Notes: a model not told the origin generated them from the letters alone. 64,000 nt of DNA from an uncultured Litoreibacter sp. (GCF_947501785.1 NZ_CANMXB010000001.1:3166501-3230500), one strand, 5' to 3'; shown: positions 1 through 8,841, counted from the stretch's first letter. Translations and numbers: made by a program.

Positions 1-1227
1 GGGATCGCCGAAGAACCCTATAACGGGATGATCCAGAACTACGCCAGGAACGGGCTGACCAAGACGGGGCATCATGGCATCGTGGATTCCATGGGCGTAC
101 CGCGCGGCAAGCTGCCCGATTGGGACGATATCCAGCTGCTGACGGCGCAGCTGGCCAAGCCGCCGCTTCTCGATGATGATCCGGTCGGCACCGAGGTGGT
201 GATCGGCCCCAACGCGCAAAAGCCGCTGCGGCTGGAGATACCGCTTTTTGTGTCGGACATGAGCTTCGGCGCGCTGTCGGAAACCGCCAAGCTGGCCCTT
301 GCCATGGGTGCTGAGATGGCCGGCACCGGCATCTGTTCCGGCGAGGGCGGCATGCTACCCGAAGAGCAGGCCGCCAACTCGCGTTACTTCTACGAACTCG
401 CCTCCGCACGGTTCGGGTTCGATTGGGACAAGCTGGACCGGGTGCAGGCTTTCCATTTCAAAGGCGGGCAGGGGGCCAAGACCGGCACAGGCGGGCATCT
501 GCCCGGCAACAAGGTCAAAGGCAAGATCGCCGAGGTGCGCGGGCTGGACGAGGGCGCTGACGCCATCTCCCCTTCCCGATTCCCGGAATGGACCGAGGTT
601 AGCCAGATCAAGGAATTCGCCGACGAGGTGCGCAACCGCACCGGGGGTATTCCTATTGGCTACAAGTTGAGCGCCCAGCATATTGAGGCGGACATAGACG
701 CGGCTTTGGCGGTCGGGGTGGATTACATCATTCTCGACGGTCGCGGCGGCGGCACGGGGGCCGCGCCGATTATCTTCCGCGACAACATCTCGGTTCCGAC
801 CATCCCGGCCTTGGCCCGCGCGCGGCGGCACCTCGACATACTCGGGCGCGGCGATATCAGCCTCGTGATCACCGGCGGGCTGCGCAAACCGGCGGATTTC
901 ATCAAGGCCATGGCGCTGGGGGCGGATGCAATTGCGGTGTCCAACTCGGCGATGCAGGCCATTGGCTGCCTGGCCATGCGCGCCTGTCACACGAACAACT
1001 GCCCCGTGGGCATCGCCACCCAAAAGCCGGAACTGGTCAGCCGGCTGATCGCTGACAAGTCGGCGCAGCAGCTGGCCAATTTCTTCTCCGCCTCGACCGA
1101 GCTGATGCAGGTCATGGCGCGCGCCTGCGGGCATGACCATCTGTCGAAATTCAATCATGCCGACTTAACCACTTGGAAACGGGACATGGCCGATATCTCA
1201 GGGGTGTCCTTCGGAGGCGTCGCATGA
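1..1227 (+). CDS. FMN-binding glutamate synthase family protein (5' truncated)
   Basis: The reading frame is open from base 1, so the gene starts upstream of the window; an internal Met lies at base 28 and 408 residues are visible. The sequence matches the FMN-binding alpha-domain of glutamate synthase, with a GGGTGAAP loop and, at visible residues 323, 329 and 334, a C-x5-C-x4-C motif followed by PVGIATQ, the 3Fe-4S ligand pattern of that family. No amidotransferase domain is visible, so it should be a stand-alone flavin/iron-sulfur oxidoreductase whose substrate is unknown. Its stop overlaps the next start as ATGA, making it part of the operon that runs to base 5679. The family call is firm; real glutamate synthase activity is doubtful. 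Confidence 0.9.
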   Translation, partial: GIAEEPYNGMIQNYARNGLTKTGHHGIVDSMGVPRGKLPDWDDIQLLTAQLAKPPLLDDDPVGTEVVIGPNAQKPLRLEIPLFVSDMSFGALSETAKLALAMGAEMAGTGICSGEGGMLPEEQAANSRYFYELASARFGFDWDKLDRVQAFHFKGGQGAKTGTGGHLPGNKVKGKIAEVRGLDEGADAISPSRFPEWTEVSQIKEFADEVRNRTGGIPIGYKLSAQHIEADIDAALAVGVDYIILDGRGGGTGAAPIIFRDNISVPTIPALARARRHLDILGRGDISLVITGGLRKPADFIKAMALGADAIAVSNSAMQAIGCLAMRACHTNNCPVGIATQKPELVSRLIADKSAQQLANFFSASTELMQVMARACGHDHLSKFNHADLTTWKRDMADISGVSFGGVA

Positions 1228-1592
1228 ATGAGGCAGAGCTGATCCTGATGGTCGTCAAGATCTGGGGCGGCATCGGCGCGCTGGTCGCCGTTGCGTTTCT
1301 GACTTTCGGCATGGACCGGCTCGATGAGGACGCCCAAGGGGCCTACGTCTTCCGCCCGCTGATTGTGCCGGGCGTGCTGCTGATCTGGCCGCTGGTGCTG
1401 TGGCGCTGGTACATTCTGGCCGACGGCAAGGATGAGTGGTCCAAACGCTACCGCCCGCGAAGGCGCGCGCACCACATGGTGGCGCTGATCATGCCCATTG
1501 CGATTGTTTTGGTCATCGCCGCAGGGCTGGCCGTGCGCCAGACATGGCCAACGGACGTGGCCCCCGTTCAACTGTCGGAGCCCGCGCAATGA
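1224..1592 (+). CDS. Three-helix membrane protein of the redox operon
   Basis: This 122-residue protein has no family I recognise. The start is the ATG that overlaps the preceding TGA; an in-frame start further up would run deep into the upstream gene. Hydrophobic stretches at about residues 8-28, 45-65 and 85-105 suggest three membrane helices with a basic, Arg-rich loop (RYRPRRRAHH) between the second and third. Its own stop overlaps the next ATG. Given neighbours with iron-sulfur and probable haem centres, it may be a small subunit or anchor of a membrane oxidoreductase complex. That role is inferred from context only. Confidence 0.75.
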   Translation: MNEAELILMVVKIWGGIGALVAVAFLTFGMDRLDEDAQGAYVFRPLIVPGVLLIWPLVLWRWYILADGKDEWSKRYRPRRRAHHMVALIMPIAIVLVIAAGLAVRQTWPTDVAPVQLSEPAQ

Positions 1593-2662
1593 GCGTCAAA
1601 TACATCCCCGTCCAGTGGAACCGCAACAAATGGATCTACGACTTCGTCATGCTGGCGGGGGTGGTGGCGTTCCTTTGGCTGTTCCTCTTCGTCAGCCCGG
1701 AACTCCTGAGCCACGAATTCCCGATCAACCCGCAGGTCCACAACGCCCGCGCCTTCGGGGCCTGCGCCTTCGTCATGCTGACGGTGATCCTGTGCATCGG
1801 CCCACTGGCGCGCATCGACCGCCGCTTCCTGCCGCTGCTCTACAACCGCCGCCATTTCGGGGTGATGACCACCTTCGTGGCGATCACCCATGCGGGCTAC
1901 ATCCTGAACTGGTACTTCGCCTTCTCCAGCTCCGACAAATACGAGGCGCTGCTTTTTGCCAATACCAGCTTCTTCCAGCTCGCGGGCTTCCCGTTCGAGG
2001 TCTTCGGCATCTTCGCCCTGATCTGCCTGCTGGTCTTGGCTGCCACCAGCCACGATTTCTGGATGAAATTCCTGACCCCGCCGGTCTGGAAGCGCATCCA
2101 CGCGTCCATCTACTTCGCCTATGTCGCCGTGGTCGCCCATGTCAGTCTCGGCATCCTGCAGGACCAGCAGAACCACGTCTTCACCGTGATCTTCATTGGC
2201 GGGGCCGCCGCCGTGGCGGGGCTGCATGCCTACGCCGCGCTGATGGACCGCCGCGCGGGCGACGAGATCGGTGTTGACGCGGACGGCTGGATTGATGTGT
2301 GCGACGCGTCAGACATTCGCAACGGTTTCGCCAAGATCAAGGTGCTGCCCAACGACGAACGCGTCGCCGTGTTCAATCAGGAGGGCAAGCTGAACGCAAT
2401 CTCCAACGCCTGCGCGCACCAAAACGGCCCGCTGGGGGAAGGGCAGGTGGTCTTCTGCCTCGTCACCTGCCCGTGGCACGGGTTCCAATATGACGTCACC
2501 AACGGCCGCTCCCCCGCGCCGTTCACCGAGATGATCCCGACCTACAACCTGCGCCTTGAAGGCGGCACCGTGCAGGTGCACCGCGACGCCAACCCGCCGG
2601 GAACTTACGTCGAGCCGGTCCCGATCCCCGGTTGGCAACCCGCAGAGGAGGCCGCGACATGA
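1589..2662 (+). CDS. Ferric-reductase-like membrane protein fused to a Rieske [2Fe-2S] domain
   Basis: The 357-residue protein starts at the ATG overlapping the previous stop. Residues about 15-215 form five or six hydrophobic segments of ferric-reductase-like type, with His at 101, 155, 171 and 184 as possible haem b ligands. Residues about 230-340 are a Rieske domain: C275-x-H277 and C294-x2-H297 bind the [2Fe-2S] cluster, with NGPLGEG between them. The known family logic is electron passage between a soluble Rieske centre and membrane haem. No NAD- or FAD-binding domain is visible, so the partner must be another protein, plausibly one encoded in the same operon. Confidence 0.85.
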   Translation: MSVKYIPVQWNRNKWIYDFVMLAGVVAFLWLFLFVSPELLSHEFPINPQVHNARAFGACAFVMLTVILCIGPLARIDRRFLPLLYNRRHFGVMTTFVAITHAGYILNWYFAFSSSDKYEALLFANTSFFQLAGFPFEVFGIFALICLLVLAATSHDFWMKFLTPPVWKRIHASIYFAYVAVVAHVSLGILQDQQNHVFTVIFIGGAAAVAGLHAYAALMDRRAGDEIGVDADGWIDVCDASDIRNGFAKIKVLPNDERVAVFNQEGKLNAISNACAHQNGPLGEGQVVFCLVTCPWHGFQYDVTNGRSPAPFTEMIPTYNLRLEGGTVQVHRDANPPGTYVEPVPIPGWQPAEEAAT

Positions 2663-3423
2663 GCGAGAAAGACAAACCGTTCTTCGTGGGCTACCTCGCC
2701 GCGCCCGATGGGCTGCGCAAGTTCCTGCTTCTGGCCTGCGTCGCCGTGGTGGGCATCTTCGTGGCCACTGGGCTGCTGATTGGCAGCACGCAGGACGCGC
2801 CACCGGAATCGGGTTTTCGCTTCGACTATGGCCGCCAGACGGTCACCGGTGTTATTGAACTGACACCCTATCCCTTGCTCCGCGTGACCGAGGGCAACGA
2901 CCTGATCAAACCCGGTAAGACCCTGATGCTGACCAGCGCCGGGAAGGCCGGTGTCGACATGCGCGCCATGGGGCTGGAAGGGCAGTTGGCAGAGGTCTCC
3001 GGCATCATTTTGCAACGCGGCACCATCGACATGATGCAGCTGCGCGGCGGCCAGCAAGGGCTGAAAATGGTGGGCGGCGACCCGCCCCCGATGGACACCG
3101 AACCCTTGGGCCGCTGGAAGGTCGCGGGGGAGATTTGCGACGGCAAATGTCTCAACGGGGCGATGCGGCCGGGGCGCGGGCTGGCTCACAAGGCCTGCGC
3201 CAACCTGTGCCTGATTGGCGATGTGCCACCTGTTTTCGTGTCCACGCAGCCCATTGACGGGTCCGACTTCATGCTGATCACCGGCCCTGACGGCACGCGG
3301 CTTCCCGAGGCGGCGTATGATTATGTCGGGCAGTTCGTCTCGCTTGAAGGTGATCTTGAGCGGCGCGGCGACATTCTGGTCCTGTGCATGGACGACACAA
3401 CGATGGAGCTGATCTCCGAATGA
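2659..3423 (+). CDS. Membrane-anchored protein with paired CxxxC motifs
   Basis: The protein has 254 residues, starting at the ATG overlapping the preceding TGA. One hydrophobic helix (about residues 22-42) should anchor it, with the remaining 210 residues outside the membrane, probably periplasmic. Near residues 160-184 lie C160-x3-C164 and C180-x3-C184, separated by a Gly/Pro/His stretch (GAMRPGRGLAHK). Four such cysteines could bind a metal or form disulfides. I recall similar K-C-x2-G-x-M-x-P-G motifs in small membrane proteins near oxidoreductases, but can name no function. It sits between the two Rieske-containing genes, which suggests a redox or assembly role. Confidence 0.75.
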   Translation: MSEKDKPFFVGYLAAPDGLRKFLLLACVAVVGIFVATGLLIGSTQDAPPESGFRFDYGRQTVTGVIELTPYPLLRVTEGNDLIKPGKTLMLTSAGKAGVDMRAMGLEGQLAEVSGIILQRGTIDMMQLRGGQQGLKMVGGDPPPMDTEPLGRWKVAGEICDGKCLNGAMRPGRGLAHKACANLCLIGDVPPVFVSTQPIDGSDFMLITGPDGTRLPEAAYDYVGQFVSLEGDLERRGDILVLCMDDTTMELISE

Positions 3424-3707
3424 AACGCGTTGTCCTTTTGGTTCTAATGGCAGTGGTCGGCGCGGTGATGCTGTACCTGTCGCGCTTCTGGATATTTGAT
3501 CTCTGGGGCCGCCCCGGCCTGTTCGGCATTCAGGAGCTGCGCCCAAATGGCGGCCTTCTGGCCCGCTGGCTACGCGGCACGCCCTTCGCCCCGTTCGAGC
3601 TGCTGATCTGGGCCACCGGCGTGTTCCTGATCCTGACCTACCTGCAAAAATTCATTGATTTCCTGACCCAGCCCAACGCGCCAGAAGAGGAGACCACCGA
3701 TGACTGA
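3420..3707 (+). CDS. Small two-helix membrane protein
   Basis: This 95-residue protein starts at an ATG overlapping the preceding stop (ATGA) and overlaps the next gene by 8 bases. Hydrophobic segments at about residues 4-22 and 60-80 give two membrane helices; the C-terminal tail is acidic (APEEETTDD). No family was recognised. Tight coupling on both sides and co-directional redox genes make it a likely subunit of the same membrane complex, but nothing in the sequence shows a cofactor site. Confidence 0.7.
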   Translation: MKRVVLLVLMAVVGAVMLYLSRFWIFDLWGRPGLFGIQELRPNGGLLARWLRGTPFAPFELLIWATGVFLILTYLQKFIDFLTQPNAPEEETTDD

Positions 3708-5679
3708 CCAGACGCTCGACTGGATATCTGTAGGCCATATCGACGACCTGCCCGAGGGCCGGGTCAAAACCGTGACCGCGCGCACCACATCCATCTGCCT
3801 GGTGCATTTCGACGGTCAATGGGCCGCGATGAACAACCACTGCCCGCACCAAAAGGGCCCGCTGGGCGAGGGCTCGATCGAGAAGGGCATCGACGACAAA
3901 TGCTGGATCCGCTGCCCATGGCACGGCTGGGATTTCGACCCGCTGACCGGCAAGCCGCCCGGCGGGCACGAGGATACCGGCCAGGACATGTACCCGCTCG
4001 ACATTCGCGACGGGGAGATTTTCGTGGGGCTGGAAGCCGAGCCGCCGCATGAGCGCACCGTCACCGACGTCATGGTCGAAACCATGACCAACTGGGGCGT
4101 GCAATCGGTGTTCGGCATGGTCGGCCACTCCAACCTTGGCCTCTCAGACGCGATCCGGCGGCAGGTGATCGACAAAAAGCTGAAATACTACGGCATCCGC
4201 CACGAAGGCGTCGCGGCCTTCGCGGCTTCGGCCTACGGCAAGCTGACCGGCAAGCCCGCGGCCTGCCTGACCATCGCGGGGCCGGGGGCCACCAATCTGA
4301 TGACCGGCATGTGGGACGCCAAGGTCGACCGCGCGCCGGTGCTGGCGCTGACCGGTCAGGTGCAGACGCAGGTCTTCGGGCCGGGCGCGTTTCAGGACAT
4401 TGACCTCAGCTCCGCCTTTCAGGCGGTGTCGGCCTTCTCGCAAACCGTGCTCAGCAGCTCCAACCATGCAGAGCTGATGTCGCTGGCCTGCAAAAACGCC
4501 ATCGTTGAACAGAATGTGGCGCATCTGATCTTTCCCGATGACATGCAGACGATCCCGTCCGACAAGCCCGCCGCCACGCCGGAGGGCCGCATGGGCGGCA
4601 CCCGCGTCACGCCCTCCAAGGACGACATTGACGCGGCCGCCGCGCTGCTCAATTCAGCCAAACGCCCGATGTTCGTCGTGGGCCACGGCGCTTACGGCGC
4701 GCGCGACCAGATCATCGCGCTTGCCGAAAAGATCGGCGCGCCAGTCGTGACCACCTTCAAGGCCAAGGGCCTGATCGCCGATGACCACCCGCTTGGCGGC
4801 GGGGTCTTAGGCCGGTCCGGCACGCCGATTGCCAGCTGGTTCATGAACGAGGCGGATGTACTGGTGGCCTTCGGGGCCAGCTTCTCCAACCACACGGGTA
4901 TCGCGCTGAAGGAAAACATCATTCAGGTCGATTACGACCGGATGCAGCTGGGCAAGTTCCATCCCGTGAAGGTCCCCGTCTGGGGCGAGATTGGCGCGTT
5001 TTGTGACGCGGCTGCAGGCCGGATCAAACCGCATCAGGACGCCGACGATCAGGTCGCGGAAATGGCCGACCGCTGGGCCATCTGGCGCGATGAAAAACAC
5101 CGCCGTCTGGCCGAAGAGCATGGCAAAGGCATCCATTCCTTCGCCATCTTCGATGCGCTGGGCAAGCTGGTCCCCGATGACACGATCTTCGCCGTCGACG
5201 TGGGCAACAACACCTATTCCTTCGGGCGCTATCTGGAAACCAAGGGCAATCAGCGGGTGCTGATGTCGGGCTATCTGGGTTCCATCGGTTTCGGCTTCCC
5301 CGCGGGTCTCGGCGCGTGGGCCGCGACGCAGGATGTGGCGGAACTCAAAGGGCGCAAGGTCGTCTCCATCTCCGGCGACGGCGGATTCGGGCAGTACCCG
5401 ATGGATTTCACCACGGCCGTCAAATACGGCATGGATGTCACCGATATCCTGTTGCACAACGGTGAGCTGGGCAAAATCTCGAAGGAGCAACGCTCCGGCG
5501 AATGGCCCGTTTGGGAAACCGACCTGATCAACCCGTCCTTCGCGGCCTTTGCCAAACTGTGCGGCGGCCATGGGCAGAAGGTCACCAAGACCGAGGACAT
5601 TGCCGACGCGATCACCAAGGCGCTCGCCGTCAACGGCCCCGCGCTGGTCGAGATCATGACGGATGCAGAGCTGGTCTAA
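3700..5679 (+). CDS. Rieske-domain / thiamine-pyrophosphate enzyme fusion
   Basis: The protein has 659 residues. Residues 1-115 are a Rieske domain (C48-P-H50, C72-P-W-H75). Residues about 120-655 are a thiamine-pyrophosphate enzyme of the acetolactate synthase/pyruvate oxidase fold: E169 in RHEGVAAFAASAYG matches the cofactor-activating glutamate, and G559-D560-G561 with N587 forms the GDG...N metal-diphosphate motif. Such enzymes cleave 2-keto acids or related C-C bonds. The fused cluster suggests that electrons from the TPP intermediate pass to a Rieske centre instead of, or as well as, a flavin. The substrate is unknown. It is the last gene of the operon; the next gene is convergent. Confidence 0.88.
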   Translation: MTDQTLDWISVGHIDDLPEGRVKTVTARTTSICLVHFDGQWAAMNNHCPHQKGPLGEGSIEKGIDDKCWIRCPWHGWDFDPLTGKPPGGHEDTGQDMYPLDIRDGEIFVGLEAEPPHERTVTDVMVETMTNWGVQSVFGMVGHSNLGLSDAIRRQVIDKKLKYYGIRHEGVAAFAASAYGKLTGKPAACLTIAGPGATNLMTGMWDAKVDRAPVLALTGQVQTQVFGPGAFQDIDLSSAFQAVSAFSQTVLSSSNHAELMSLACKNAIVEQNVAHLIFPDDMQTIPSDKPAATPEGRMGGTRVTPSKDDIDAAAALLNSAKRPMFVVGHGAYGARDQIIALAEKIGAPVVTTFKAKGLIADDHPLGGGVLGRSGTPIASWFMNEADVLVAFGASFSNHTGIALKENIIQVDYDRMQLGKFHPVKVPVWGEIGAFCDAAAGRIKPHQDADDQVAEMADRWAIWRDEKHRRLAEEHGKGIHSFAIFDALGKLVPDDTIFAVDVGNNTYSFGRYLETKGNQRVLMSGYLGSIGFGFPAGLGAWAATQDVAELKGRKVVSISGDGGFGQYPMDFTTAVKYGMDVTDILLHNGELGKISKEQRSGEWPVWETDLINPSFAAFAKLCGGHGQKVTKTEDIADAITKALAVNGPALVEIMTDAELV

Positions 5680-5682
5680 GCC

Positions 5683-7521
5683 TTAGCCGATCCCGCACGC
5701 CTTAAGGTCGGCTTCGGGCAGGTGGTCCTTCAGCTCCAGCGCGAGGTCTTTCAGAAGAGGGCCGTATCGCTGCCACCGGGCAACGGAGCTACTGTAAATC
5801 GGCTCCCGCACCTGCGATACAGAGGCGGTGTTGACCTGCCGCGTTGATTTCACGTGGTCCAGCACATCGCTGTCCCAAGGCAGCCCAACAAAGTCTAGGG
5901 CGCTCCGCATCTGCCCTTCCGCGTCGGTGACAATGTCCTCGTAGCGCAGTTCACGCACCTGATCTGGCAGCAGCGATGCCCAGTTCGTGGCGATCTGGTC
6001 GAACTCCTTGTACGTGCTGGCCAGGTACTCGATGCGGGTGGAAAACGGCTGGTTTTGCCCGAAATTCTGCGTGAAGTTCGACAACAGGCAGTCCAGCGGG
6101 TGGCGCCGCATGATCAGGAATTTCGACCTTGGGAACGCCAGTGCCAGCAGGCCGATATAGATGTAGTTGCTCGGCATTTTGTCCGTGACAAATTCCGTTT
6201 TCAGCCCTTCGCGTTGCACAAAGGATATGTAGCCCTCGGCCAGCCGGTTCAGGTCGTCATCGGTCATGGCGCTGTCGGGGGCCTCTTGCTCCATGATGTC
6301 GCGGACCGGTTTGTTCATCCGAAAGGCATAGGGAACGGCGGCCATTTCGCCGCCCGCCTGCACCTGCGGGTGGCGGGAAAACATCTGCTCCGTCAGCGTG
6401 GTGCCGGACCGGGGCAGGCCGCAGATGAAGATCGGGGCGAGGTCGCTGATCCCCGCGCCACGGTGCTTGGCAATGAAGTCCGGGGTGGCAAGGCTGCGCA
6501 TGCGCGACGTGCGCGCCGCCAATGCGCTGATGTCGAAAGGGTAGGACTCCGCGGCCAGCTCGTTGGCCCGGCTGAAATAGCCAAAGGCGTCATCATATTT
6601 GCCAAGATCTTCTGATGCCTTGCCCAGCGCGAAGAGCAGGCTGGCTTGGATTTCGGCGTTCTGGATATTGTCGAACTGTTCCTCATAGCGCTTTAGAAGC
6701 GCGTGTTCCGGGCTGTCGGCCTTGGTTTTTCGCATGTACACCAAGCGGGTCAAGGCGGCCATCCCGATGGGCGGTTGGCCGGCGATCTTCAGATAGGCTT
6801 CGGCCGCCTCGTCCATGCGGCCAGAGGCGGCGAGCGTCATGCCAAGGTTCAACCACGCCTCTGCGGCGTTTGGCGCCAGTTCAATCGCGCGGCGGGCGTG
6901 GTGTTCCGCCGCCTCATGGCGTTCCCGTCGAAACAGCGCCAGCGACAGGTTGACATGCGCGGCTGCAGATTGCGGGTCGATGGCCAGAACGCGGAACAGC
7001 GCGTTGATCGCGGCGTCAAACCTGTTGGTGCGAATGAAGGCCTGCGCAAGATTGAGATGCGCGTCCAACACGGTGCCGTCCAGCTCGATGGCCTTTTCAA
7101 GGTTGGGGATGGCGCGCTCATATTGCTTTTCCACCACCTGCGCGGCGCCCAGATTGGCGCGGGCAAGCGCGTAGTTGGGCGATATCTCGACGGCCATTTG
7201 GAATTGCTGAATGGCTTTGTCCACCTCGCCATCATTGGCCAGCATGCCGCCATAGTCGATCAGCACCCCGACATCGGACATGTCATAGGCCAAAACAGAT
7301 TCCAGCAGCGCCCGTCCCGCGGCGCGGTCGCCGGCCAGGGATTTGTTCAGCCCCTTGAGGTGGATCAGCCGGGGGTGGTCTTCATATTGCGCCAGCAGGC
7401 CGTCGATTGCTTCGCCCGCCTCGTCGACCCGGCCTGCCTGCTGGTGCTGAATGATGCGTTGCACCTGCTCGTTGACGGCGGCGAGTTCGGTGGGGTCGTC
7501 TGGCGTGGCAGTGGCGCTCAT
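5683..7521 (-). CDS. TPR-repeat sulfotransferase family protein
   Basis: The protein has 612 residues. Residues about 15-330 are a run of tetratricopeptide repeats, with helix pairs such as LNLGMTLAASGRMDEAAEAY. The C-terminal 245 residues form a sulfotransferase domain: GLPRSGTT at 368-375 is the P-loop-like 5'-phosphosulfate motif that binds PAPS. No signal peptide is visible, so action in the cytoplasm is expected. The acceptor is unknown; the TPR part probably recruits a protein or glycan partner. It ends 4 bases from the convergent redox operon and is followed by other secretory or glycan-type genes. Confidence 0.87.
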   Translation of the reverse strand: MSATATPDDPTELAAVNEQVQRIIQHQQAGRVDEAGEAIDGLLAQYEDHPRLIHLKGLNKSLAGDRAAGRALLESVLAYDMSDVGVLIDYGGMLANDGEVDKAIQQFQMAVEISPNYALARANLGAAQVVEKQYERAIPNLEKAIELDGTVLDAHLNLAQAFIRTNRFDAAINALFRVLAIDPQSAAAHVNLSLALFRRERHEAAEHHARRAIELAPNAAEAWLNLGMTLAASGRMDEAAEAYLKIAGQPPIGMAALTRLVYMRKTKADSPEHALLKRYEEQFDNIQNAEIQASLLFALGKASEDLGKYDDAFGYFSRANELAAESYPFDISALAARTSRMRSLATPDFIAKHRGAGISDLAPIFICGLPRSGTTLTEQMFSRHPQVQAGGEMAAVPYAFRMNKPVRDIMEQEAPDSAMTDDDLNRLAEGYISFVQREGLKTEFVTDKMPSNYIYIGLLALAFPRSKFLIMRRHPLDCLLSNFTQNFGQNQPFSTRIEYLASTYKEFDQIATNWASLLPDQVRELRYEDIVTDAEGQMRSALDFVGLPWDSDVLDHVKSTRQVNTASVSQVREPIYSSSVARWQRYGPLLKDLALELKDHLPEADLKACGIG

Positions 7522-7636
7522 GGGAAATCTCGTACAATCGGGTGATACCTGTCCCGCAGGTTAGCAAATCGCCCGCCTTTGACAAACGCTGTTTGCGACC
7601 TGCCGGCTTGGAAATGCCGCGAACGCGGGCCCAAAT

Positions 7637-7670
7637 GAAAAGCAGCCGGTCGGGGGTCCGATCGGCTGCT
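7637..7670 (-). terminator. Terminator of the Hint-domain gene
   Basis: AGCAGCCGGTCGG and CCGATCGGCTGCT form a 13-bp near-perfect stem around a 4-base loop at 7641-7670. Read on the minus strand it is followed by TTTTC, giving a weak rho-independent terminator 25 bases after the stop of the Hint-domain gene. Confidence 0.7.
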
Positions 7671-7694
7671 CATTCAATCTGTATTTGTCGGTCG

Positions 7695-8732
7695 CTACGC
7701 GGCGCGAACGGCACGTGGTGCTTCAATCCCCAGCGCGTCCGCGCGGGCCTCAAGGGCTGCGGCAAGCGGCTGCGGCACCATGCGTTTGGCGGCAATGCGC
7801 GGCAGGGCCATCTCGGGGATAATCGGCGCGTCGGCGCGTTCGTCACCGTTGACGAAGTTCTCACGTCCAACCGCGTCCAGGTAGCTTTCAGAGGGGCAAT
7901 TTTCGGCCATGATCACCTCATGGGCCCCGGTGTCGATGTGGTAGTAGGTGAAGCCGTCCAGCGGCATGTTGCGCGCCTGGAAGATGGAGCGGCCGTTGAC
8001 CAGCGCATGCGCGTTGAAAAGCAGCCCGTCGATTTCGATGGCGTGGTCTGGCGACACGAACAGGTCGCGGGCCGGTACGTTGTCGGCAATGGCGCCTTTG
8101 ACCAGGCAGATCGGGTTGACCTTGCTTGGGGTGGCCTTGCGGGTATCAACCGGCTGGATGCCGACCCATTTGACCTCGGTCGTGCCGCCATCTGCGGTCA
8201 TGATGACATCGCCCGGTTGCAGGTCCTCAACGGCCACGTCGCCATCCGGCGTGGCGATGCCTGTGCCTTCAAGGTAGCAGGTGATTTCTGCAGTAAGGCT
8301 GTCGATCGCGATGAACTGGCCGGCGCCAGTCGGTGTAAACCGAATTTCGGAGTAATTCGACCCGGCGGTGCCGGTGAAATTAAGTACCTGGCCTGTGGTC
8401 GAGGCCGACAGGACCACATTTGCGGCGCCGTCCGCGCCAACCAAAGTCACATTCCAGGTGCCGGAAATAGTGTCGATCGCGACCTGAAGGTTACCGCCAG
8501 CCGTCTGGGCAAAGTTGGTATTGGCGGGTCCGGCCGCCACATCCAACGTGAAGACATCCAACCCCGCGTTATCTGAGAAAGTCAGCTCGCCAACCTGAGG
8601 CGCATAGCTAATATTGTTGCTACCACCGACACCGCTGGTGCTGGCGACAAATGTAACGGTATTGTCTGTGAAGGTAAGGCTGGTCGAATTGCTTGTGACC
8701 CCAGTCCCGGTGTCAAAATCAAATAGTGGCAT
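7695..8732 (-). CDS. Hint-domain (hedgehog/intein-like) protein
   Basis: The protein has 345 residues. Residues 1-150 are Gly-, Thr- and Ser-rich beta-type sequence without a classical signal peptide. From C152 the sequence reads CYLEGTGIATPDGDVAVEDL, followed by PGDVIMT and later SPDHAIEIDGLLFNAHALV: these are Hint blocks A and B, of the Hint_2 type common in Roseobacters. In the wider family the first Cys attacks the preceding peptide bond and cuts the protein in two, so self-cleavage before C152 is plausible. A C-terminal Hedgehog cholesterol module is absent. No RTX repeats are seen. It is followed by a hairpin terminator, so it is probably monocistronic. Confidence 0.85.
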   Translation of the reverse strand: MPLFDFDTGTGVTSNSTSLTFTDNTVTFVASTSGVGGSNNISYAPQVGELTFSDNAGLDVFTLDVAAGPANTNFAQTAGGNLQVAIDTISGTWNVTLVGADGAANVVLSASTTGQVLNFTGTAGSNYSEIRFTPTGAGQFIAIDSLTAEITCYLEGTGIATPDGDVAVEDLQPGDVIMTADGGTTEVKWVGIQPVDTRKATPSKVNPICLVKGAIADNVPARDLFVSPDHAIEIDGLLFNAHALVNGRSIFQARNMPLDGFTYYHIDTGAHEVIMAENCPSESYLDAVGRENFVNGDERADAPIIPEMALPRIAAKRMVPQPLAAALEARADALGIEAPRAVRAA

Positions 8733-8841
8733 GTCGCACTCCCCGCACGTTTACTACATTTTTCCGATAGATACCCCAAATAGCTGTTCAAATCCAATTA
8801 AAAAGTTAACCGGACGTAAGCGTGGCGGCCTCGTCAACAAT

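Noticed and set aside
355-1158. Long minus-strand frame of 267 codons
   Set aside because: It is antisense to the glutamate synthase-type gene, Arg/His/Gly-rich without any family pattern, a usual effect of GC-rich codon use.
6703-8576. Plus-strand frames of 280 and 344 codons opposite the sulfotransferase and Hint genes
   Set aside because: No recognisable domain; the minus-strand proteins have clear family motifs.
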